A DNA stretch of 53,740 bases from JANQKX01 sp039028695 (GTDB taxonomy: Bacteria > Pseudomonadota > Alphaproteobacteria > Kiloniellales > Kiloniellaceae), in assembly GCA_039028695.1 (NCBI GenBank), contig JBCCHN010000027.1, positions 1 to 53,740 of the forward strand, written 5' to 3'. Under the pieces are notes generated by a model, which made no database searches, was not told the origin of the DNA, and saw only the letters and a list, made by a program, of their open reading frames with translations. Positions 15,893 to 23,571 of this stretch are shown piece by piece (position 1 is the stretch's first letter; every line of letters begins with the position of its first letter). The position numbers and the translations under genes are program-made.

Positions 15893-15912
15893 CCCGATTA
15901 CGCAAGATCGGG
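15893..15912 (+). other. Hairpin in the aprM-aprB spacer
   Basis: A 6-bp stem (CCCGAT with ATCGGG) and an 8-nt loop lie in the 105-bp spacer between aprM and aprB, with no T-run after it. It could be an mRNA processing or stability element that sets different levels for AprM and AprBA. Confidence 0.35.
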
Positions 15913-15974
15913 CCCGTCACAGAGCTCCGTAATTGTTCGGTCCCAGCCCTTTTAAAAAGTAAGGAAAAGACCCC

Positions 15975-16439
15975 ATGCCCACCTTTGTTTATATGACCCG
16001 TTGTGATGGTTGCGGCCATTGTGTCGATATCTGCCCCTCCGACATCATGCACATCGACAAGACCTATCGCCGAGCCTTGAACATCGAGCCCAACATGTGC
16101 TGGGAGTGCTATTCCTGCGTAAAGGCCTGTCCGCAAAACGCCATCGACGCACGCGGCTATGCGGATTTTGCCCCCCTAGGGCATTCCGTTCGGGCACGCC
16201 GTGAGGAGGAAAAGGGCACCATTTCGTGGAAAGTCAAATTCCGGGACGGGCGAGAGAAGAACTTTGTCTCGCCCATCCGCACCACGCCCTGGGGTTCCAT
16301 CAAGGGGCCGGCTGAATATGACAAGCCCGATGCGGGTGCCATGGATTCCCAGGAACTGGCCCACGAACCGGATGCCTTGAACATCGAAGGCGGCCTGCCT
16401 GCATTGAAGCCGGATCAACTTAAGCAGGGAGTGGTCTAG
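15975..16439 (+). CDS. aprB: Adenylylsulfate reductase, beta subunit
   Basis: A 154-residue iron-sulfur subunit of dissimilatory-type APS reductase, which moves electrons to or from the FAD of AprA in the cytosol. Two [4Fe-4S] motifs are intact: Cys10, 13, 16, 20 (CDGCGHCVDICP) and Cys42, 45, 48, 52 (CWECYSCVKACP). The rest is the typical AprB tail (GYADFAPLGHSVRARREE; ISWKVKFRDGREKNFVSPIR) that wraps around AprA. AAGGAAAAG precedes the ATG. The stop overlaps the aprA start by one base. In a sulfur oxidiser the complex runs from sulfite plus AMP to APS. Confidence 0.97.
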   Translation: MPTFVYMTRCDGCGHCVDICPSDIMHIDKTYRRALNIEPNMCWECYSCVKACPQNAIDARGYADFAPLGHSVRARREEEKGTISWKVKFRDGREKNFVSPIRTTPWGSIKGPAEYDKPDAGAMDSQELAHEPDALNIEGGLPALKPDQLKQGVV

Positions 16440-18283
16440 TGGGCTTGTTCAATCGCAGGAAAACAGTCCATGTGGATTCGGATATCCTGGTTATCGGCGG
16501 CGGCATGGCCGGCTGCGGGTCTACTTATGAATCCCGCTATTGGGGGCGCGACCTGAAGATCGTTTGCGTCGAAAAGGCCAATATCGAGCGCAGCGGCGCA
16601 GTGGCGCAGGGGCTTTATGCTATCAACTGCTACATGGGCATGCAGTGGGATGAGAATCAGCCTGAAGATCATGTCCGCTATGCCCGTAACGATCTCATGG
16701 GCCTGGTGCGCGAAGATTTGGGATACGACATCGCCCGCCATGTGGATTCCACCGTGCACAAGTTCGAGGAATGGGGCCTGCCGATCATGCGCGACCCGGA
16801 AACGGGGCGCTATCAGCGCGAGGGCAAATGGCAGATCATGATACACGGCGAGAGCTATAAGCCCATCGTCGCCGAGGCGGCCCGTAAGGCCGCGACCGAG
16901 GTCTACAACCGAATCATGGTCACCCACCTGCTGATGGACAACAAGCAGGAAAACCGGGTGGCCGGGGCCGTAGGCTTTAATGTGCGCACGGGCGACTACT
17001 ATGTCTTCCGCGCCAAGGCGGTTATCGTTTGTGCCGGCGGTGCGTCCCATATCTTTAAGCCCCGTTCGGTGGGCGAAGGCATGGGCCGCACCTGGTACGC
17101 ACCCTGGAGCAGTGCCTCTGCCTATGCTCTGCCGATCCAGGTCGGCGCCAAAATGACCCAGATGGAAAACCGCATCGTGCTGACCCGATTTAAGGACGGT
17201 TATGGCCCGGTGGGTGCTTATTTCTTGCACTTGAAGACCTATACGGAAAACGCCTACGGCGATGAATATGAATCCAACTGGTACGACGATACCAAGGCGC
17301 TGGTGGGGGATTATATCGATCGGCATCCCGTGCCGACCTGTCTGCGCAACCATGCCATCCTAAAAGAGATTGCCGCAGGCCGCGGACCCATCCGCATGGT
17401 CACCAAGGAAGCCTTTCAAGACCCGCATAAGGAAACGGTGGGCTGGGAGAACTTCTTGGGCATGACCATTGGCCAAGCAGTGGTGTGGGCCTCGCAGAAC
17501 ATCGATCCCAAGCACATAAACCCCGAGCTGACCACATCGGAGCCCTATGTCATGGGATCCCACGCCACCTGTTCCGGTGCTTGGGCGAGCGGTCCGTCGG
17601 ATTACGCGCCCGATGACTATCAATGGGGCTATAACCGCATGATGACGGTAGACGGTCTTTTTGGGGCGGGGGACACCATCGGCGGTACGGCGCACAAGTT
17701 CTCGTCAGGATCCTTTACTGAGGGGCGCATCGCCGGCAAGGCGGCGGTCAAATATATTGAGGATATGGGATCGGACCGCCCTGACGTGAGCGAGCAGGAA
17801 TACGAGGATTTGCGCCAGGTCGTCTTCCAGCCCATGGATAATTTCCAGGTGGGCCGCAACGAGATTGTCGCGGGTACCGTGTCACCCAACTATCTGCTGC
17901 CCATCCATGGACTGCAGCGCTTGGAGAAGATCATGGACGAGTATGTGGGGGGGATCAGTGTCAACTATATGACCAACGAGCCCCTACTGACTCGTGGGTT
18001 GGAGCTGCTGGGGATGCTGAAAGAGGATATGAACCATATTGGCGCGGAGGATCTGCATCAGCTGCAACGGGCCTGGGAGCTGCATCACCGATTGCTGGCA
18101 TCGGAATCGGTGACCCATCATACGCTCTTCCGGCAGGAGACCCGTTGGCCCGGATACTACTATCGGGGCGATCATATGAAATTGGACGACAAGGATTGGC
18201 ATTGCTTTACCTTGTCCCAGTACGATCGACACTCGGGCAATTGGCAGATGGAAAAGGCACCAGTTTATCACATCGTGGATTGA
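16439..18283 (+). CDS. aprA: Adenylylsulfate reductase, alpha subunit
   Basis: A 614-residue FAD subunit that interconverts APS with sulfite plus AMP. The FAD-binding motif is ILVIGGGMAGCGS at residues 16-28. SGAVAQGLYAINCYMG, typical of AprA, is near 53. The active-site region includes KPRSVGEGMGRTWYAPW near 205-220 and YVMGSHATCSGAWASGP near 370-385. GDTIGGTAHKFSSGSFTEGRIAGK near 410 is the second FAD contact. The start is GTG sharing one base with the aprB stop, so translation is coupled. The full length matches the family, and the context (aprM before, sat after) favours the oxidative direction. Confidence 0.98.
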   Translation: MGLFNRRKTVHVDSDILVIGGGMAGCGSTYESRYWGRDLKIVCVEKANIERSGAVAQGLYAINCYMGMQWDENQPEDHVRYARNDLMGLVREDLGYDIARHVDSTVHKFEEWGLPIMRDPETGRYQREGKWQIMIHGESYKPIVAEAARKAATEVYNRIMVTHLLMDNKQENRVAGAVGFNVRTGDYYVFRAKAVIVCAGGASHIFKPRSVGEGMGRTWYAPWSSASAYALPIQVGAKMTQMENRIVLTRFKDGYGPVGAYFLHLKTYTENAYGDEYESNWYDDTKALVGDYIDRHPVPTCLRNHAILKEIAAGRGPIRMVTKEAFQDPHKETVGWENFLGMTIGQAVVWASQNIDPKHINPELTTSEPYVMGSHATCSGAWASGPSDYAPDDYQWGYNRMMTVDGLFGAGDTIGGTAHKFSSGSFTEGRIAGKAAVKYIEDMGSDRPDVSEQEYEDLRQVVFQPMDNFQVGRNEIVAGTVSPNYLLPIHGLQRLEKIMDEYVGGISVNYMTNEPLLTRGLELLGMLKEDMNHIGAEDLHQLQRAWELHHRLLASESVTHHTLFRQETRWPGYYYRGDHMKLDDKDWHCFTLSQYDRHSGNWQMEKAPVYHIVD

Positions 18284-18340
18284 TCGGTGGACGCCAGGTC
18301 TAAGTTAAATTGGAGGTGTGGACTGAAAGGGCCTTAGATC

Positions 18341-19510
18341 ATGTCCAAGCTGGTACGGCCCCATGGAGGCGGTTACCTGAAGCCGCTTCTGATCGATCCG
18401 GCCGAGCAAGCAGGAGAGTTGGAGCGGGCGGCGGGCCTCAAGACCGTGGCCATGTCCTCGCGGGAGACTTCCGATCTTTTGATGCTCGCCATGGGGGCCT
18501 ATACGCCACTTGAAGGCTTCATGGGTCATGATGACTGGCGCGGCGTCTGTACCGACATGAAGCTGTCCAATGGTGTCTTCTGGCCCATTCCCATCACGCT
18601 GTCCTGTTCCCAAGATCAGGTTGAGGCGCTTAAGCTCGGGGAGGAGATTGCCCTTGCCGATGGGGACAGTGGGGCCATCTTGGCGGTCATGACCCTTGAT
18701 GAGAAATACGAAATCGATCGGGACTTGGAATCCCGGGAGGTTTACAAAACTACCGACCGGTCCCATCCCGGCGTAGCGAAGGTAATGGAGCAAGAAGCGG
18801 TCAATCTGGCCGGTGCGGTGCGGGTCCTCAGTGAAGGCGACTTTCCCAAGGGCTATGAAAGGCTTTACTTGCGGCCGGCGGAGACCCGGGCCCGTTTCGA
18901 CGCGCGGGGCTGGTCCAGGGTGGCGGCCTTTCAGACCCGCAATCCCATGCACCGCAGCCATGAATATCTGGCCAAGATTGCCGTTGAGGTCTGCGATGGG
19001 CTGCTGATCCATCAAGTGTTGGGCAAACTAAAGCCCGGCGATATTCCGGCCGAGGTGCGGGTCGCAGCCATCGATACTCTAGTGGAGAACTACTTCGTCG
19101 CGGGCACGGTAATCCAAGGGGGCTATCCCATCGAGATGCGCTATGCCGGCCCCCGAGAGGCCCTGTTGCATGCCCTGTTCCGGCAGAACTTCGGTTGTTC
19201 TCATCTGGTGGTGGGCCGGGATCATGCGGGGGTAGGCGACTATTACGGCCCCTTCGATGCCCATGACATCTTTGACCAATTGGCACCGGGCAGCTTGGAA
19301 ACTGTGCCTTTGAAAATGGACATCACCTTTTATTGCTACAAATGCAAAGGCATGGCCACGCAGCGCACCTGTCCCCATGACGAAAGTCATCGTCTGGCCA
19401 TTTCGGGCACACGGCTAAGGGAAATGTTTGCCAATCATGAACCCGTAGCCGGGGAATTTAGCCGGCCCGAGGTCTTGGCCGTGCTTCAAGCCTATTACGA
19501 TAGGCTTTAG
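18341..19510 (+). CDS. sat: Dissimilatory-type sulfate adenylyltransferase (ATP sulfurylase)
   Basis: A 389-residue homo-oligomeric ATP sulfurylase. With AprBA it releases sulfate and makes ATP from APS and pyrophosphate. The active-site motif QTRNPMHRSHE is near residue 198, and GRDHAGVGDYYGPFDAH is near 292. CYKCKG with a later C-P-H cluster forms the zinc site seen in dissimilatory Sat. It lies 57 bp after aprA. The single-domain Sat form, rather than CysDN or a Sat-APS kinase fusion, together with the apr genes, supports a dissimilatory role. AAAGG 10 nt upstream is the likely ribosome site. Confidence 0.97.
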   Translation: MSKLVRPHGGGYLKPLLIDPAEQAGELERAAGLKTVAMSSRETSDLLMLAMGAYTPLEGFMGHDDWRGVCTDMKLSNGVFWPIPITLSCSQDQVEALKLGEEIALADGDSGAILAVMTLDEKYEIDRDLESREVYKTTDRSHPGVAKVMEQEAVNLAGAVRVLSEGDFPKGYERLYLRPAETRARFDARGWSRVAAFQTRNPMHRSHEYLAKIAVEVCDGLLIHQVLGKLKPGDIPAEVRVAAIDTLVENYFVAGTVIQGGYPIEMRYAGPREALLHALFRQNFGCSHLVVGRDHAGVGDYYGPFDAHDIFDQLAPGSLETVPLKMDITFYCYKCKGMATQRTCPHDESHRLAISGTRLREMFANHEPVAGEFSRPEVLAVLQAYYDRL

Positions 19511-19525
19511 GGTGATGTCTCATCA

Positions 19526-20284
19526 ATGCGGATAGCCCAGATCAGCGATACTCATATTTTGACGCCGGACAGCGATCAGGCAGCGAGTCCAATCCGGGCG
19601 GACAATTTACGCCGTTGTGTGGCGGAAATTAATCGGCAGAGTCCTGACATTGTGATTCATACCGGGGACATGGTGCAGAACGGGGACCCGAGGGAGTATG
19701 CCTATCTGCGCTCTATCCTGGCGCCTTTGAAAGCGCCGCTTTGTGTCGTGCCCGGCAACAGAGATGAAAAGGCCGCGGCGCGGGCCGCCTTTGCCGATCT
19801 TGGGCTCTTCCCGGCAACGGGTGAGTTTCTGCACTATTCACTTGAAGATTATCCAGTGCGCCTGGTGGGGTTGGATTCGGTGGGGCCGAACGAGCGCAAG
19901 GGACACTTTTGCAGGAAACGGCAGATCTGGCTGGAGGAAACCCTGGCCCAGGCACCTGAGAAGCCTACCGTCCTCTTCATTCACCACCCTCCCTTTGATG
20001 TGGGAGATCACTATGTGGGGGGCTATCGCCATGGTGAGGAGGCGATGGCATTGGCGGAAGTTGTTGCCCGGCATCCGCAGGTGATCCGGCTGCTTTGCGG
20101 TCATGTGCATTGGCCTATCGAGCAAAGCTGGGCCGGAACCACGGCGACCATCATGCCCTCTGTGGCGGTGGACGTGCGCAAGGGCGTCGACGAGGTCCAG
20201 GCCCAAGGCCGGCCCCTTTGTTACTTGCACGACTATGCGATCGAAACGGGGTTGGTCAGCCGTTTCCAAATGGTTGGTGATTGA
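19526..20284 (+). CDS. Calcineurin-like metallophosphoesterase (CpdA/Icc-like)
   Basis: A 252-residue phosphoesterase with the full dimetal motif set: DTH near residue 8, GDMVQNGD near 47, GNRD near 77, HHPPFD near 153 and GHVH near 193. GNRD replaces the usual GNHD, so the Asn ligand is kept but the His that assists the leaving group is an Arg. The fold resembles cyclic-AMP phosphodiesterase CpdA. It starts 15 bp after sat, so it is likely in the apr-sat operon. A role in removing a nucleotide by-product such as an adenylylated or bisphosphorylated adenosine is a context-only guess. Confidence 0.88.
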   Translation: MRIAQISDTHILTPDSDQAASPIRADNLRRCVAEINRQSPDIVIHTGDMVQNGDPREYAYLRSILAPLKAPLCVVPGNRDEKAAARAAFADLGLFPATGEFLHYSLEDYPVRLVGLDSVGPNERKGHFCRKRQIWLEETLAQAPEKPTVLFIHHPPFDVGDHYVGGYRHGEEAMALAEVVARHPQVIRLLCGHVHWPIEQSWAGTTATIMPSVAVDVRKGVDEVQAQGRPLCYLHDYAIETGLVSRFQMVGD

Positions 20285-20290
20285 CCGTCG

Positions 20291-20908
20291 TCAATAACTG
20301 TAAGACGGTATGGGTTCGTCGTCGGGGGGCGGTGACGGCGGTTGCCGCGTGGCCCTGGGGTGGAGCGGCAGGCCCTGTTCCTTCAAAAAGGCGCGCACCT
20401 CTTGCTTGGACCAGCGGATCAGAGGGTCAACTCGGATTAGGCGGCTTTCCACACCCACCCGGTTGGTGACCTCGGGCGGACTGGGCTCGTGATAGACGGC
20501 GGAAATCCAACAGTCGAAGGGGGCCAGGGTCTGGTTCAGGTGGACAATCTCCAGATTGCGCCCGGGGCTATCTCGATATTCCACCCACATTTTTTCATAG
20601 TGAGATAGGTCGCCGGGTAGCACCTCGGTCTCGCCGCCTCGAACCAACTCTACATCAATCAGGCCAAGGCGCGCGACGATACTGTCTTGATAAGCATCGC
20701 TTTCGGGAAAGCGGAAACCTGGTGCGCAAAACCGCACGGCGATACCCGGGTTAATGTCCGACACCATTTTCAAAACCGCTATGCTGCGCGCCTTAAGAGA
20801 GGCGGTCACTACCGTCTTACCAGGAAATTTTTCGGTGATCAGGTGTCGCAGCAGCGCCTCGGTCGAAAGGTCGGGGCTGATGGATCGGATGTCTCGATAG
20901 TCTGACAT
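20291..20908 (-). CDS. Degenerate CysH-like (PAPS/APS reductase family) protein
   Basis: A 205-residue protein with the outline of the CysH fold: INPGIAVRFCAPGFRFPESDAYQD near residue 53 corresponds to the LDTGYLFPET region, FDCWISAVYHEPSP near 130 to the DAWITGLRRDQS region, and IRVDPLIRWSKQEVRAFL near 158 to the NPLADWTWEDVWAY region. Key features are missing. The SFG nucleotide loop reads ASLKARS, both CC and CxxC iron-sulfur Cys pairs are absent, and the C terminus is a proline-rich tail (PPSPPPDDEPIPSYSY) with no ECGLH catalytic Cys. Only two Cys remain. It is convergent with the metallophosphoesterase. It probably does not reduce PAPS; a binding or regulatory role is possible. Confidence 0.75.
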   Translation of the reverse strand: MSDYRDIRSISPDLSTEALLRHLITEKFPGKTVVTASLKARSIAVLKMVSDINPGIAVRFCAPGFRFPESDAYQDSIVARLGLIDVELVRGGETEVLPGDLSHYEKMWVEYRDSPGRNLEIVHLNQTLAPFDCWISAVYHEPSPPEVTNRVGVESRLIRVDPLIRWSKQEVRAFLKEQGLPLHPRATRQPPSPPPDDEPIPSYSY

Positions 20909-21006
20909 GAGCGGCCCTACGCCTTTTTGCTATGATAGGCGACTTTCTCAAGCAAAAATTATAGCGCCGCCAAAGAGGGCATACCATCAAAAAGCGTGAA
21001 AATCTG

Positions 21007-21870
21007 TCAGGCCAGTTGCCGATGAAAGCGAAGTCCCATGGCGGCGTGCACGGCCAAGGCCGTGACCACGATCGTCCCGCCGAGCAAGGCGAGGGCACTT
21101 GGTTCCTCCAGCACCACTAACCAGACCCACAGCGGCCCCAATACGGTCTCGAGCAGGATCAAAAGCGCAACCTCGGGTGCGGCGATGTAGCGGGGGCCCA
21201 GGGCGATGAGGGCGGAGGCCGGCGTGATCACGATAAAGCCCATAATTAGGAGCCATGTCATCTGGGTCTGAGACACGGCGAAGGGTGTGCCCATGGGCCA
21301 GGCAACCAAAGCCACGATCAGCGACGAGATGGCGAGCGCCGGGATCATGTTGACGGCCTTGCGGCTGCGTAGAATGGTGATTTTAAGCCCCAGGAGACCA
21401 GCGGTTACCAGGGCCATGAAATCGCCAAAGAGGGTGCCCGCGCCAATCGATGTCCAGGCGATCAGCGTAATGCCCGCGATGGCCACCGCGATGGCCAGCC
21501 AGGTGCGCAAGGGCACCGCCTCCTTCAAGAAAACGCTGCTTAAGACGGCAGCGAAAAAGGGCGCCGTGGCCAAGACGATTAGGGCATTGGCCGCGGTGGT
21601 ATGGATGACCGCTGACAGGAAGGAAAAGGACGTTGCGACAAAAATCCCGACCACCAGAAGACCGATGGCGCCAATGGCCCGAAAGATCTCGGGCGTGCGG
21701 CGGCCATAGGTGCACAACAGCAGGATCGTTAGGCCGCAGGCGGTGAAAAGGCCGCGCCAAAAGGCGGTGGTCCAAAGGTCCGTATCCACCAGCCGAATCA
21801 AGAGGGTATCGGGGCTGACAAAAATAACACCCAGCCCGGTGATCAAAAGCCCTTTGACCTGATCGTTCAT
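21007..21870 (-). CDS. EamA/DMT-family transporter
   Basis: A 287-residue inner-membrane transporter of the drug/metabolite superfamily. About ten hydrophobic helices form two tandem EamA repeats, with an internal TTAANALIVLATAPFFAAVLS typical of the first repeat end and a second repeat from about residue 150 (FGDFMALVTAGLLGLKITIL). The substrate cannot be predicted; many relatives export metabolites or amino acids. It stands alone between the CysH-like gene and the region with the frameshifted small membrane gene. Confidence 0.88.
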   Translation of the reverse strand: MNDQVKGLLITGLGVIFVSPDTLLIRLVDTDLWTTAFWRGLFTACGLTILLLCTYGRRTPEIFRAIGAIGLLVVGIFVATSFSFLSAVIHTTAANALIVLATAPFFAAVLSSVFLKEAVPLRTWLAIAVAIAGITLIAWTSIGAGTLFGDFMALVTAGLLGLKITILRSRKAVNMIPALAISSLIVALVAWPMGTPFAVSQTQMTWLLIMGFIVITPASALIALGPRYIAAPEVALLILLETVLGPLWVWLVVLEEPSALALLGGTIVVTALAVHAAMGLRFHRQLA

Positions 21871-22246
21871 AAAAATGCCGCCCCCACGCGGGACCGTAGA
21901 CGGTTACACCCGGGCCTCTTTTTCGGCTAGGTCTTATTATCCGAACCAGCCATGGCCGCAGCCCCGCAAGAACAGGGATGGTGCCATGGCGCCTATTAGA
22001 AGGGCAATAGGGATTTGGCAGGCAGCAGATCAAAAGTTCCAGGGTGCTGTGTTTTATTAGATGATGCTCTGTCAGAGGGGAGTCATGGATAGCAACAGTA
22101 TCTAAATGCCGCGGAAAGATGGCGCCTTAAGCTCAAAGATCCGGACCTTATTCCTTACTAGATCCGAAAAAAAATGTTTAGCGGCATGGTGACGCTGCTT
22201 GAACCAAAAAAATAACACAACAGTAAATATCATATCTCTGATCACT
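21871..22246. other. Intergenic region, nothing recognised
   Basis: No coding region or RNA is supported. The right half (about 22130-22250) is AT-rich with A- and T-runs and precedes the decayed small membrane gene on the minus strand. Confidence 0.5.
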
Positions 22247-22430
22247 TCATTTTTTTCTTTTTGCCTTTTTTTCTAAGCAAAAGAATAGAACCGCCTCGGC
22301 GATAAAGAGGCCGGCGAGTATCAGGTAAGCCTTTTGACCCTCACCAGCCAGAAGAATGAAAATTGCGACCCCAAGCGTGATGACGAGATAGATTATTAAT
22401 CGGATTTTCTAGTGTCCCCAGAAAAAACAT
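22247..22430 (-). pseudogene. Small membrane protein gene disrupted by a one-base frameshift
   Basis: Two minus-strand frames join into one plausible small membrane protein. From ATG 22430 the first frame gives MFFLGTLE. Skipping one base in the four-base run at 22405-22408 then gives IRLIIYLVITLGVAIFILLA and, after GEGQK, AYLILAGLFIAEAVLFF with a Lys-rich tail (EKKAKRKK) ending at TGA 22247-22249. The downstream frame has no usable start codon of its own. The hydrophobic-Gly-Lys-rich pattern looks like real coding sequence for two helices. It may be a true frameshift, a sequencing error in the homopolymer, or a slippery site. No family was recognised. Confidence 0.45.
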
Positions 22431-22488
22431 CGTTGAGTGTCTTTACGCAGACATGACAAATAAAAGCCTTGGGACTGGCCATCCATTT

Positions 22489-23535
22489 TTACAAATAGCG
22501 CTCGGAGATATCGATTGATGACTTATCATTAAGCTGTTCATAGGTGTCGGCGAGCCAAGCTTCGGCGGTGGTGCGGCCCACGTCGTGGAGGTGGCAGAGG
22601 AAGTCCCAGTCCGGGTTAAGCTTGCTGGAGACAGTGAGCTCCTGCATGAAGGCGTCGGCCTCGATGGCGTGGATCAAGAGGCGTTTGAGTTTGTGGGCCT
22701 TCACCTCGCCCTCGTCGATCAGCTTGGTCACAAAGGCGATGGCGCGCATTTCGCGCATAAGCGAAGAGTTGAAGCTGATTTCGTTGATCCGGTTCAAGAT
22801 ATCGTGGGCGGTTTTTGGCTCCTCGTCCCGGTTGAGGGGGTTGATGTGCACCACTACGATATCCGGGCTCTTGCAGTTGTAGATCAGGGGATAAAGCGCC
22901 GGATTGCCCATGTAGCCCCCGTCCCAATAGTGCTCGCCCTCGATCTCGACCGCTTGAAACAGAAACGGCAGGCAGGCCGATGCCATGACCGCATCTGCCG
23001 TGACGTCCTGGTTTTTAAAGATTTTCACTTTGCCCGTGCGCACATTGGTGGCGGAGAAGAAGAGCTTGACCGGGCAGTCCCGATGCAGGCGCTCGAAATC
23101 CACCGTTTCTGTTAAAATAGCCATGAGCGGGTTGATATTCAGCGGATTGAATTGATAGGGGGAAAACAGGCGGCTCATAATGTCGAGCATGGCGTAGGTG
23201 GGGGAGTTCTCTAGGGAATAGTTCTCCATCATGCGATCCAGCGGCGACGGCTGTAGCGGACTAAAGAGGGCGCTTTGACTGACCCGGCGCCAAAAGTCCG
23301 CCAGCGCCTTTTTTGCGCCGTCCCGTCCGCCGCTGCTAAGGCCCGAGGCCATGACCACGCCGTTCATGGCGCCGGCGCTACAGGCGCTGATCCCCTCGAA
23401 GGAGAGATGCTCTTCCTCCAACAGGCGGTCTAGCACTCCCCAGGCAAAGGCCCCGTGGGCGCCGCCGCCCTGTAGGGCCAGGTTCACGGTCTTTGCCGAG
23501 CGCTTCTTGGCCGACTTTCGTTGCGCATTTTTCAT
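22489..23535 (-). CDS. Patatin-like phospholipase
   Basis: A 348-residue acyl hydrolase of the patatin family. The oxyanion-hole motif is LQGGGAHGAFAWGVLD at residues 21-36. The nucleophile Ser lies in SACSAGAMNG near 52, where the first Gly of the usual GxSxG is Ala. The partner Asp is in YWDGGYMGNP near 205. A basic N terminus (RKSAKKRSAK) precedes the domain. It is 36 bp downstream of 3-hydroxybutyrate dehydrogenase on the same strand, an arrangement that points to lipid or polyhydroxybutyrate turnover. AAGGGA is 7 nt before the ATG. Confidence 0.92.
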   Translation of the reverse strand: MKNAQRKSAKKRSAKTVNLALQGGGAHGAFAWGVLDRLLEEEHLSFEGISACSAGAMNGVVMASGLSSGGRDGAKKALADFWRRVSQSALFSPLQPSPLDRMMENYSLENSPTYAMLDIMSRLFSPYQFNPLNINPLMAILTETVDFERLHRDCPVKLFFSATNVRTGKVKIFKNQDVTADAVMASACLPFLFQAVEIEGEHYWDGGYMGNPALYPLIYNCKSPDIVVVHINPLNRDEEPKTAHDILNRINEISFNSSLMREMRAIAFVTKLIDEGEVKAHKLKRLLIHAIEADAFMQELTVSSKLNPDWDFLCHLHDVGRTTAEAWLADTYEQLNDKSSIDISERYL

Positions 23536-23571
23536 CGCCGATCCCTTTCAGGGAGAGAGCCCTTCGCAGCC

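Noticed and set aside
16436..17353. A 305-codon minus-strand open frame
   Set aside because: It is antisense to aprA and shows no domain pattern.
18341..19510. Assimilatory role for sat
   Set aside because: It adjoins aprMBA, is a single-domain form with the zinc motif of dissimilatory Sat, and no functional CysH, CysC or CysIJ gene lies nearby.
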